DNA from: Cystobasidium ongulense
Taxonomy: Eukaryota > Basidiomycota > Cystobasidiomycetes > Cystobasidiales > Cystobasidiaceae
Assembly: GCA_022835595.1 (NCBI GenBank)
Contig: BQUP01000009.1
Coordinates: 558,001 to 622,000 of the forward strand
Direction of reading: 5' to 3'
Length of the DNA: 64,000 bases
Below, piece by piece: positions 1 to 10,962 of this stretch. Below the pieces are notes generated by a model. The model saw only the letters and a program-made list of their open reading frames with translations, had not been told where the DNA came from and did no database searches. A program made the translations under genes and the position numbers. Numbering within the stretch: the first letter of the stretch is position 1; every line of letters begins with the position of its first letter.

Positions 1-3000
1 CCCTTGCTCGATGTGTCGTGTACTGCGAACTGACTGAACCCCATCCATCTCTCGCAATCCCGTCCGCCTCCATCGCATCGCATTGCATCGCATCGCATCG
101 CATCTGCAGAAGCATGCGTGAAGGCATCGCAAACAGGGTTGGCGAGATCCAGTCAAAACATCCCCGATTCAAGCCTCATCTCGCTATCATCCAACAAGGC
201 GACCGTCCAGATAGCTCCCTCTACGTCCGCATGAAAGCTAAAGCAGCACAAGAAGCCAACATCGGATTCACTCATTTAATCCTACCTGAAGACGCATCTG
301 AAGAAGAAGTAATGGCTTCAATTGAGGAACTGAATGGAGATGAAAAGATTTCAGGCCTACTCGTTCAATTACCTTTATCCAACGGCATTGGAAAAGCTGG
401 CGAAAGAAGAATTACAGAAGCTGTTTCACCTCATAAAGATGTTGATGGTTTCCATGCATACAACATCGGTCTGTTGAGTTCAAGAGCTTCAGATCCTCTG
501 TTCCCTCCTTGTACTCCTGCAGGTGCAATGGTCCTACTAGAAAGTACAGGAATTGAAATCTCAGGCAAACACGCTGTCGTTCTAGGTAGAAGTGATATCG
601 TCGGATCCCCTATTTGTGCTATGTTGAGGAGGAAAGACGCTACTGTCACTCAATGCCATAGCAGGACTCAGAACCTACCTGAGATTGTGAGTTTAGCGTA
701 GCTTTTTCTCGTGCGGGTATCGTAAGAGCCGGAATGCTGATTGAATTGGCAATCTTGTCCTGAAATCACAGCTCAAGACTGCAGACATTGTTATTGCTGC
801 TATTGGTGTCCCAGAGTTCGTCCAAGCCGAGTGGCTAAAGCCTGGTGCCGTCGTCATTGATGTCGGTACCAACTACATCCCAGGTGAGTTTCGATATTAT
901 CACACTCGATCATCGTCATCCATCTAACTTACATTCACCTCGCACAGACTCGTCCAAGAAATCAGGACAGCGTCTAGTCGGTGATTGCAACTTTGAAGCA
1001 GTCAGCAAAGTCGCAAGCTATATCACCCCTGTACCAGGTGGTGTCGGACCTATGACTGTTGCTATGCTCATGCAGAACACACTTACTTCTGCTGAGAGAT
1101 GGTTGGAGAAGAGCTTGGAGAGACATGTTAAGCCTTTGAAGCTCCATTTGCTTGAGAAGGTACCTAGGTGAGTCGTCCCAATTTTCACGTGCATGTTAGT
1201 TGAAACACAGACTTATAAATTGTTGCTATACTAGTGACATTGAGATCGCTGCCGCGCAAGCACCAAAGCACATTGATGTTCTAGCCAATGAAATCGGTAT
1301 TGCAGGAGGGGAACTTGATCTATATGGTAAATTCAAAGCAAAAGTAGATTTAAAATTGTTAAAAAGGTTAGAACATCGTAAAAATGGCAAATATATAGTA
1401 GTAGCAGGAATTTCACCTACACCTTTAGGTGAAGGTAAATCAACTACTACAATCGGTTTAGCTCAAGCTTTAGGTGGTCATTTAAAAAAAATCGCTTTTG
1501 CGACTGTTAGACAACCTTCTCAAGGTCCTACTTTTGGTATTAAAGGTGGTGCTGCTGGTGGTGGTTATTCTCAAGTTATTCCTATGGATGAGTTTAATCT
1601 GCATTTGACTGGTGATATTCATGCTGTTACAGCCGCCAACAATCTATTAGGTGAGATTTGCAATTCCTTCGTCCGTCAATGTGGCCGTGAGTTGATGCTG
1701 ATTCAATTTTCCCTTGTTCTTTGTACAGCCGCTGCTATCGATGCTAGATACTTCCACGAGTCAACACAGTCCAACAAGGGCCTCTTCAACCGTCTCTGCC
1801 CCGCCAAGAAGGGTGTTCGTACATTTGCACCCATCATGCTGAGACGTCTGAAGAAACTCGGAATCGACAAGACCAACCCAGATGATCTTACCGAAGAAGA
1901 GCAAGGTCGCTTCGCTCGTCTTGATATCGACCCTACCAAAGTCACATGGCAACGCGTTCTCGATGTCAATGACCGATACCTACGAAAAATTACAATTGGT
2001 CAAGCACCAACTGAAAAGGGATTAACACGTGAAACAGGTTTCGATATCGCAGTAGCATCAGAATGTATGGCTGTTTTAGCATTAGCTAATGACTTAAAAG
2101 ACATGAAAGAAAGATTAGGTAAAATGGTAGTTGCTACTAGTAAATCAGGTGAACCTATTACAGCAGATGATATCGGAGTTACTGGTTCATTAGCTATCTT
2201 AATGAAGGATGCTATCAAACCTAATTTAATGCAAACCCTTGAAGGAACTCCGGTTTTCGTTCATGCTGGTCCTTTCGCAAATATAGCACATGGCAATTCT
2301 TCCATCTTGGCAGACAAGATTGCTCTTAAATTAGCTGGTGTAGAAGAGGGACAGTCGGAAGATGATTATGGTTATGTCATTACAGAGGCTGGTTTCGGTG
2401 CCGATATTGGGTGAGTCCACTTCTCTTTACCACATGCATTATAGCAATTCAAGGTTGAGAACTGATATTACCTGCGTCTTACCTCAGTATGGAGAAGTTC
2501 TGCAACATCAAGTGCCGCACAAGCGGTCTCCAGCCAAATGCTGTCGTTATCGTCGCAACAGTTCGAGCACTCAAGATGCATGGTGGCGGTCCAGAAGTAA
2601 CACCAGGCAAGCCATTGTCGGATGTCTACACGCAAGAAAATCTCGAGATTCTCGAAAAGGGATGCTCCAATCTCATTCGACACATTCAAAACTCCAGGAA
2701 ATTCGGAATGAAGGTCGTTGTCGCTGTCAATCGATTCATCAACGATACCGATGCTGAGCTCGAACTCGTTCGCAAGATTTCCCTAGAAGCTGGCGCAGAC
2801 AAAGCAGTTTCTGCTAATCACTGGGCCGAAGGTGGTTTAGGTGCTATTGACCTTGCTAATGCAGTCATCGATGTCTGCAAAGAACCAAATGAGTTCAAAT
2901 TGCTCTATGATGAGAATTTATCTATCAAGGAAAAGATTGAGACTATTGCTAGGGAGATTTACCATGCTAAGGACGTTAGCTATACGGAAGAGGCGGAGCA

Positions 3001-3265
3001 ACAGATTGAAACTTACACAAAGCAAGGATTCAACCTACTTCCTATCTGCATGGCCAAAACTCAGTACTCGTTCTCTGACGACCCTAACAAGAAGGGCGCT
3101 CCGGAAGGCTTCACACTTCCTATCAGAGAAGTTCGAGCTGCTGTCGGTGCTGGATTCATTTACCCTCTCGTCGGTACAATGCAGACCATGCCTGGTCTAA
3201 GCACCCGACCTGGCTTCTTCGACCAGGATCTCGCCGACGATGGTACCATCATTGGATTATCATAG
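1..3265 (+). CDS. ADE3: C1-tetrahydrofolate synthase (MTHFD1/ADE3-MIS1 type), 5'-truncated by window edge
   Basis: Trifunctional enzyme interconverting methylene-, methenyl- and formyl-tetrahydrofolate for purine and methionine synthesis. Exons read as 109-686, 772-883, 948-1167, 1235-1650, 1729-2410 and 2488-3265, with all phases matching. The first exon or exons lie before the window, so about 40 N-terminal residues are missing. The dehydrogenase/cyclohydrolase part shows [15 protein letters not shown] (conserved Tyr and catalytic Lys), PPCTPAGAM and [17 protein letters not shown]. The formate-THF ligase part shows the ATP-binding [19 protein letters not shown], then [18 protein letters not shown], and ends at [16 protein letters not shown]. 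Whether it is cytosolic or mitochondrial cannot be told without the N-terminus. Third-position base use alternates between AT-rich and GC-richer stretches along the gene. It converges with the four-TM gene. Confidence 0.96.
71..105 (+). repeat. CATCG pentanucleotide microsatellite
   Basis: About seven tandem copies of CATCG, one reading CATTG, end directly at the CTGCAG acceptor of the first visible ADE3 exon. The tract therefore occupies the 3' end of the intron, where a pyrimidine tract would normally sit. Confidence 0.85.
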
Positions 3266-3839
3266 ATCCATCTACGCTCACTCATCAAAAGTCCGTCCGT
3301 GAAATACCTCTCGTTTGTATACCCCAAGCATCAACTAGCTTGCTCAATTTGCATATTCCGTACCCAAGAAGTCTACCATGGCCCTCGCAATCGAACGCGA
3401 GTTAGATCTACCTAGAACATTGATACAAACATCGAAATCAATTTAGATCATGAATTCAAAAACAATTTCAAAATATAAGAGACCAAAGGGCAAGTCATGA
3501 AAAGTGCATGACAGTCTTTTTGTTCAATCATCGCAGCTCTCAATTTAGCTGTTGTTATTATTCTGCACCTATGTCAAATCATCATTCCATAAAAAAAAGC
3601 AATAAAACACCTGAAAAAGGTCTTCAACGACAAATTTACCCGCTACTGACCGTGTCCACCGTTCTTAATGAGAAATCCGCAAAGCTACCAAGCTGATATG
3701 ACGCAGAAGCCTTTCCTGCTATTTACACAAGACATTCAAGCCCTTTCCTTGTAATCGAATGCTAATACAAAGTTGCGTTTGTCTCGCTTTACCCTAATGT
3801 TCTCCGTCGCAGTGCCAGGTTATCAGTGTCCTCAAGACT
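3266..3839. other. Convergent intergenic region
   Basis: This is the shared 3' region of the C1-THF synthase (+) and the four-TM protein (-). It is AT-richer than the flanking exons, with scattered A-rich runs near 3450-3610 that fit 3' UTR and polyadenylation sequence. I see no gene in it. Confidence 0.6.
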
Positions 3840-4384
3840 TCAAAGATCCTTCTTGCCCTTGAGACTGGACGAAGAGGAGGTCGACTTCATAACAAAAATG
3901 ACGCGGGTAATAGTAATAGCAGTGTAGCCGATAACATTTCCAACATCCTCTTTCCTCCAAGCAGAGACATCGTAAAGGATGCCCTGATTGTTCAGCGCCC
4001 GAGCGAACGCGAAGAGCATTGCGATATCGACGAGGATAGTTGATGCAATGATAGGTTTCCAAGCAGCTCTATTTTTTGAATGATAGCATTGGAGCCAGAA
4101 ATGTAATCCAGCTAAAGCTGCGTACCAGCCTGCCATTCCATCGAGGAGGACTTGCGTCTCAACCGTGGGCGGGAGGACGGGAGTAGCGGTGAAGCCGGAA
4201 AGAACTTGAGAGCAAGTCGAGCATAGTCAAGATCTGGTAGTAGCTAAATTATCAAGTTCACTGTAAACTTACTGTTCTTGGGCGAAAGCAAATGACCGAA
4301 TACGCCTCCGATTGGCATCAGGAAATCAAAGATGAAGAAGGCAGCTCTCCATCCTAGAGATACGGGCTCTCCAATGGTGTTCAT
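3840..4384 (-). CDS. Small four-pass membrane protein, function unknown
   Basis: Two exons, 4384-4273 and 4204-3840, give 158 residues. The donor is GTAAGT and the acceptor is AAG, and the phases match. Four hydrophobic stretches are visible, at about residues 12-32 (AAFFIFDFLMPIGGVFGHLL), 58-78 (around AGWYAALAGLHFWLQC), 89-110 (PIIASTILVDIAMLFAFARA) and 129-146 (VIGYTAITITRVIFVM). The tail is Ser/Lys-rich and cytosol-like. The layout resembles small uncharacterised fungal integral membrane proteins, but I do not recognise a named family. The start is the first ATG of a short GC-rich exon, and the reading frame with membrane-like composition continues across the splice. Confidence 0.7.
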
Positions 4385-5053
4385 AATGATGGTATTCGCT
4401 CAGAGCTTGTGATTGATGTTGCAACGTGTAAAGTCCTACTGTCTCCGGCGTTCACGTGGTGAAGAGGTCGAGCTTTACGAAGTCGAGGCGAACCTGCGAG
4501 CAGGGCGGAACAGCCAGAGGTGTGTCTGAATAACAGAAAGAAATGGTTGGAGCAGAGCAGAGCATTGGTTCTCAGGGCTTTGTCTGTTTAGTACGCAATC
4601 CCGCTCGTTAAATGCGCGTAGTCGAGACTCTTCCCAGGCTTATCAGCGGTATTAAGTGCGGCAAGCTGCATGCTGCCAAGTACTTCAGCGGGAGTGACTG
4701 CTGTACAAGCAGTATAGCTGCAAAGCGTCTCCTCGGAAGCTTGACACATTCGTGAGCTAGATTAAATCGTCATTACTTTCGTATCGATACAACAGGATCG
4801 TTAATCGATGCGTACGGAAAAAAAGCGTAAAAGATAACAGCGATTATCAAGCGAGAACAGCAATTGAGAAAAGAAGGGGAGAAGAAGAAAGCGAAGTAGT
4901 ATAGGCTTTTGATTGATGTATGGTGAAAATTAGAATGAGCAGTAACAGAATGAAAGAGGAAAAGATGTCTACTATACTTTTTTCAGCGAATATGCAGTTT
5001 GGCCAAAAGTTTTTGGTGTATATGGTTTTTTTCAAGGTAACTAAAATGGCGTT
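4385..5053. other. Intergenic region between two minus-strand genes
   Basis: This holds the promoter of the four-TM gene and the 3' flank of the C2H2 factor. The part near 4780-5040 is AT-rich. Short open frames here have no protein-like composition and no splice logic, and I see no gene. Confidence 0.55.
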
Positions 5054-7967
5054 TCAGGCTTCGCCAACGAGATCGTTACTAGCAGTCACTCCTAAGAAAT
5101 GGCTGCTCTTTCGCGAATCATCGTCAAAATTCGTGTATAGACTCGAAGTAGTTGTAAATGTAGGATTTTGATGAATCATTGGCGTGTTTGGCATTGCGAT
5201 TGCGCTCATAGGCAAAACAGGAGAAGAATACGATCTTGTTAATGCAGGTGCTTGCAAGTACTTGATTTGAGGAAGGAGACCACTGGAATCGTGGGCGGAA
5301 GTAGGCGTTGCGTACAAAGGTGGAGAAGGAGAGCTAGTGTTTGCAGAACCATGTTCATGTGGGTTGACGAGTGATAGTGGAGCAGAAGTTACAATCTGCA
5401 TCTCAGGTGCATTTCTAGTGTATGCAACTGTTAATCGATTATTGATGTAATGGTTCTCCCGATCGTTATGGTATTGAGAAATGGTTTGGCTGGTAGTATG
5501 CATACCTGGATGAGAAGTGGTGGTATACATTCTCGGAGCCGTAGCAGAAGCAGGTGTCATATTTCCTTCATTGGCGAACTGTGCGGTGAATTGCGGTTGT
5601 GATGATGAAGCGGGAGAAGGATAGAGTGTATATCCCTCGTATCCGCCTTTAGGAACAGCGACGGTGTTGTACCCAGCTAGAGAGCTTCCATGAGGCCCGT
5701 GAAATTGTTGCTGTTGTTGGTACTGCTGGTACTGTTGTTGTTGCTGGATCTGCTGCTGATAATACTGGTGCTGATACGCAGGATGGATCTGATAGCTAGG
5801 CTGAGGATGACCGTTGTGTGCTTGATGAACAGTATGATAAGCAAGAGCCGCTTGTTGAGCATGTATTTGCGAGTCCATTGACGAGCTAACATCCTCGGTG
5901 TGCTGCATATTGTCTGATGATCTGTTAAAAGTGGCCAAAGCAGCAGCTACAGCTGGAGGAGGAAGACCATTGGGACCTGAGATAGTGATAGGTTGCACCG
6001 AAAGGGTAGGTGAGATGGAAGCTGGTGAAACAAAAGTCTCTGTTTGGACAGGGCCTTGGCTAGATGGTGGAGATATATCCTGCATCGAAGCAGAGGAGAC
6101 AGTGCGAGTTTGTACCTTCATTGGTGTATTCGGACTAGCTTCAACTTTGACTGACATGTCTTGAGCTTCAGAAAAAGGTTGAGAGAGTGAATCTGGAAGA
6201 TCATTGTCTTGGTAAAAAGGGCTGGCTGGCCGTGAATACACCTCTTCAAGTTTCACGGCAGATGTGTACGCAAATGGGGCAGCTCCAGCTAGCTCTGGAC
6301 CCGCTTCATGATTAAGGCGTTGTTGATATAGGTAATGAGGGTAGTACATATCATGCTGCATAACAGGGGGAGCTGAGAGTGTGGAATGATTTGAATTTTG
6401 AGAATAGCATCGTTCTCGAGGGTGAGTTTCGAAGCGTTCTGAATTGTGACCCGGCGAGAGGAAAGGACCATTGCCATCTGCTTGTACTCTGCGAAGAGCT
6501 TGAAGAGGTTGAACGTGTCCTGAACCCATATTGATGCCTAGTCCGATTAGAGGGGCGCTGTGCTTTATGAACGCGTGATGATTGGTGGGATAGCTCGATT
6601 CCATTCCATGGTAAGATTGGGGAGTATGCAAACCAGCGGGACCATCTTGCTCTACAACATCATCTTCATCCATGAACATGTCATTCTCTGCATCGTGACG
6701 GAACATTAATGAGCTTGCTCCGCGGACATGTTGACTTTGATGCTGCTGCTGTTGGAGCTGATAGTAGTATGGGTGTCCGGCTGAAACTCTGGCACCAACT
6801 TCTTGGCGATATCCTGAGGATTGAAGAGCCATATGCAGTGGAATACCATTATCGCTGTTGGGACTCATTTGAGAGCTATCAATGGAAGATTGGAAGCCAT
6901 GTCGATATTGTCGCATGTCAGAATAAGCTTGAATTCCCGAAGCATTGATCATGTCGATGCCTGGGGTAGAAAGTGAGGGCACTTTATCTTTGGCAGAGTT
7001 GCGGCGGAGACTGGCTGCGGTACCGTGTTCTCGGTCGAGATGCCGGGTGAGAGTGACTTTTCGACAGAATTGCTTTGCGCATCGAGGGCAGTCGTAGGGA
7101 CGTTCTCCTATTGTGAACAAGGAGGAAGACCGAAGACAGTATGTCAGTATGGAGCAGATTACACACGAGGTGAGGTAGGTCAAGCGTGGGAACTCACCGG
7201 TGTGTACACGACGATGTCGGGCGAGCGAGGACGAATCGCTGAAGGCCTTTGTGCAGCCAGGGGAGCTACACAGATGAGGCCGTTCACCGGTGCTGTCAAA
7301 GCAGAACAGTCTAGACATGAGTGGTGTGCTCTTCTTCTGGCAGGAGCAAATGTGGTTTGCCTTGACTTACTGAGTACGGAAATGTACCTTGAGAGCACTA
7401 GCTTGAATAAAGCCCTTTCCGCATTCCTCGCATGTGAATGGTCTGCAGAGGACATCAAGACAATGTCAGGACTGCTTTGACAGCTGTTGCACACAGCCTG
7501 CTCGTCCAGCAGGACCTCCGGCCGAAGGAAGCCGTCGGAGCCAGACACACTCACCTCTCATTGGTATGGATGCGGTTATGGCGAACGAGGTCAGAACGTC
7601 TTGCAAAAGCTTTACCGCAGTCAGGGTAAGCGCATCCGAATAGTTTTAGTGCTGGACCAGCAGCACTTCGTTTTCCCGATGCATGGTCGTGGAGCTCTTC
7701 TTCGTCTGCGTCGTTTTCATCGTCATCTTCGAGCTGCTCCTCGCCGTCGTCGTCGTCCTCTGCATCCTCGTTGTAGTCTGGCTGTTCATACTTTGCAGAT
7801 GGAGAAGCAGCCTCTACTTTGTACTCTCCTGCTGATGGTGATGCTTGTCGAGATACCTCGCCTGAAGATGAGTGCTGGCGAGCCTGACTCTTCATCTCCT
7901 TGTACGCCTGCTCGTCTCGCTTCATCTGCTTGGTCTGGCGACGGGTGGTGGATGAAGTGGACCGCAT
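5054..7967 (-). CDS. C2H2 zinc-finger transcription factor with Q-rich C-terminus
   Basis: Four exons (7967-7555, 7442-7371, 7292-7198, 7107-5054) give 877 residues with every phase matching. An acidic N-terminus (EDDDDGEEQLEDDDEND) precedes four C2H2 fingers at about residues 112-222. They are CAYPDCGKAFARRSDLVRH, CEECGKGFIQASALKVH, CSSPGCTKAFSDSSSLARH and CPRCAKQFCRKVTLTRH, joined by TGER(P) linkers. The introns cut within or next to the linkers. The remaining 650 residues are low-complexity, with Q, H, S and P runs, and look like an activation region. It should be a nuclear DNA-binding regulator. The target site and orthologue are not recognisable from the sequence. About 3 kb of non-coding DNA lies upstream, which suits a heavily regulated gene. 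Confidence 0.93.
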
Positions 7968-10962
7968 GGTGGGGGTGTTGGGTTGGTGTGGTGTAGAAGG
8001 GTGTGATATGGTCGATGGATCTTGCTGTCGAGTGGTGGATCCGAGTGAGATGGTGTAGCTGTAGCAGGCCGCCGGTCTCGAGGAAGAAACTTTTCAGGGC
8101 GTCTGACCGGTGGACGATGGTGGGAAATGGATGAGAGCGGGGTGCAGGGACAGTGAGCGTGTAGGGTACACACTCGGTCCTCGAGTGGATGGGAGCTGGT
8201 GAGAGGCCTTTTCCTTCTCTTGCCAGCTACCGGTAGCTGGCTTTTCCTGGATCTTGTGAGCGAGCTGGATCTGCTGGGTGACCCGGGCTGGGGAGCAGCT
8301 CCGAAAGCTTCTGAGCGGTGAACACCGTAGGGCACCACTTTCAAGCTTCAACCAGTTTTCTTCCGGCCTCGCTCGACGACAAACGTAATGAATTTGCACG
8401 AAAACTCTTGAGGAGTGTCGTGCCGGACTCGGAGAGCTGTAGCTGTGGCGAAAAGGTTCAGCGTCAGTATTGGATGCACCCAGCTAGCTGCTTCTAGGGG
8501 AGCACTCGCTCACCTCGGAGGGCTGCGATTAACGTTTCACTCGAGATGCCGCGGGGTTATCGCGGATATCGACAATCCTGTGGGACGTGGCGACCGTTGA
8601 CGAATGGAATGCTGCCCGAGACTGGCTAGGGAGGTGATCCGAGACGTAGAGTTGTTACGGTGTGATGTGATGTGGTCTTGACTTGATGAGGGTGTGAAGC
8701 GAGTGTGGGTTTGGAATGTTGCGCGAACCGATGAACCGGTGAGGTGGAAAGATGCAGACCGCTGCTCGTAGCCAGACGATGTGCGGGGTCTGTCTGCAGT
8801 GAAGAATGAGAGAATGTGAATAGGAAGGACGTAGTTGGTGGAAGTCTAGCTTGAAGTAAGACTTACAAGTGATACGGCTATGCAGGAAGGAGTCTTAATT
8901 GTTGCAAATGCCTATTGGATCAGACAAAGGCCGATATACACGACAGGGGTAGTGAACAATCATTTATCAGCTTGGGCCATCTCATCATCAATCATGATGG
9001 TAGAGTGGGATTTCGAAAAGGAACAAAGCGGAGCGGTGCGTGCAGTCTTTTTGCCGCCACCATTCTCCTGACAATGAGTAGTAAAACGACTTACCCGAAA
9101 TAAGAAGGCGTGCTAGGTTGTAGTAATGCTTGATGCTTTGGATATGCTGCTGAATTGCGAACAGGGAAGAGTGAATTCGGACCGACACAGGATGGGAAAA
9201 GGAAGGACCAGCCGACGCTTTTCTTTTTCTATGTCTTGTTGAAATCTTCTTCAAGTGAATGTGTGTAATGGGTATAAGGTAGAGTACCCTATAATGCGAC
9301 GACGATGATGCAAAGCAAAGGCAGACAAAAAGATAGAGAGAACAGAAGTAGAAGAGAGGTGAAACAAGATCAGTACTTCTGACCGTTGGCTTAGTTTGTG
9401 ACTGGCTCGGCAAAAAGAAGCTTACCTAGCTGGACTTGATCCACAATAGAGATAGCAACTGTTCATTACGATAGAGGGGATGCACTTCGGCACCTATTGT
9501 GGCGGATATAGATTATCGTCAATGGTGGCGTTACAGCCAACTGCAAGCCATGTCTCTGGAGTCACTTTCAGGGGGTGATACTTGTACGTCTTGGAAGCAC
9601 TAGTGTAGATATTCTTGTACCATCATTGTTTGATTTTCGTAGACGGCCGTAAACGGCCTTTTGCTTCCGTACACCTTCAAGTTGTTCTCTATTGAAGTCC
9701 ATTCTTTTAGCTTGGCTGAAGGTACCGGTATAAGGTAGAGAGCGAGAGAAAGGTACAACGTCAAAAGAAAGCCACGGTACAGGCAATAAGCCACGCTCGA
9801 TGTCAGCTTGTCAACCTGATGACTGTCGACGATCCATTCAGCCAAGTAATGACCAGAACACTCTTTTCCTTCGCGCTTTTTTCGCGTGATTCGCATCCTG
9901 CTTGCACGAGGTCATGGATGACAAGTGCAGCATATTGTAAGATGTTGTAAGCTCTCAGTTGACCGTTCTTGCGCAGGGAAATACCAGCCGTTTCTTTGCA
10001 GGAATGCTTTGCCATTGTTCCGATCAGGCAGTTCGTTCGAATGGGTACGCCATTCTTATTGTTCATTGTTCAGGAAGCAAAATTCCTCTTGACGGGCGAG
10101 CAAGTTACATAGTCACCACATCTCTTCCAGCTAGACATTGTTCTTGTCAAGCATGCTATGTCCGATAAGGCTCTTGACAGCTTATACAATACCAGTACTT
10201 TCCTGGATGGTCGGTTTGGGAGAAATGCCTGGGCGTGGACATAGGCTGGAGACATAGTAGGAAGTAAAAGTGGGGTATGTTTTCTAATAGCCTTTCCTTG
10301 GTGTCCTTGTGTGTACCAACAAGTCATATCGGCGAGTTGGCTGAGCCAAAGGGACAGTGCCGGTTTGACATGCAATTAGAGCCTGTCCGACAAGATGCTC
10401 CAAATGTGGACTTTTGACCTGCCGTACGCCTTCTGCACCACGCCTCAGCAGAGTAAAACTCTTGCGAACGTTCTGGAATAGGTTCGGCATCGTCTGCGAG
10501 GATTGACCGGTCGTAGATACTCCAGCTTGGAGAGCTTTCTCGCCTGGCGGGACGATGAGAATCTAGAGCCTTGGGGGATGTGAATGGACTGGATGCGCGA
10601 CGATTCGTGCTAGTGTCCAGACAGTGACTCAAGCATTCAACATACGAAAGCGCGAAGAGCCTGTCTTGGTAGGCAAAAGTAACGAAAGCAGAAAGAGAAA
10701 TGTAGACGGCCCGCTTCTGTACTCGCCGGCAATTTGACCGCCACGACAGAATCCCATCGTTCAAACGCGCAGGTGCAAGTTGATAGCACCATTATGCCGC
10801 TCTCAAACTGTCCCACACCCGACTGACCTGCCTAGCTCATGAACCCGCAGAGCTTCCGTACTTGCGTATAGATTGATATAGCATAACGTCTCGATCATCC
10901 CGAGCACCCACTCTACGCGTTTTGAGCCAGCCTCTGCTTGCTACCACGCCGCAACAAGAATC
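7968..10962. other. Long gene-poor region upstream of the C2H2 factor
   Basis: Nearly 3 kb lies between the C2H2 start and the MCM-binding protein. Several open frames of 60-146 codons exist on both strands (for example 10324-10764 minus and 8988-9413 minus), but none shows a recognisable domain or consistent splice structure. The likely contents are the long promoter or leader of the minus-strand regulator, with possible upstream ORFs, and the promoter plus an unresolved first exon of the plus-strand gene. A perfect 20-bp palindrome lies at 8222-8241. Confidence 0.5.
8222..8241. repeat. Perfect 20-bp palindrome (GCCAGCTACC/GGTAGCTGGC)
   Basis: The two 10-base halves are exact reverse complements with no spacer, centred on ACCGGT. 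It lies about 255 bp upstream of the C2H2 factor's start codon, in its promoter or leader. It could be a dimeric regulator site or a stem in the transcript. Confidence 0.8.

Noticed and set aside
10324-10764. 146-codon minus-strand frame upstream of the MCM-binding protein
   Set aside because: No domain, no clear splice structure and ordinary chance-like composition. It overlaps other equally open frames.
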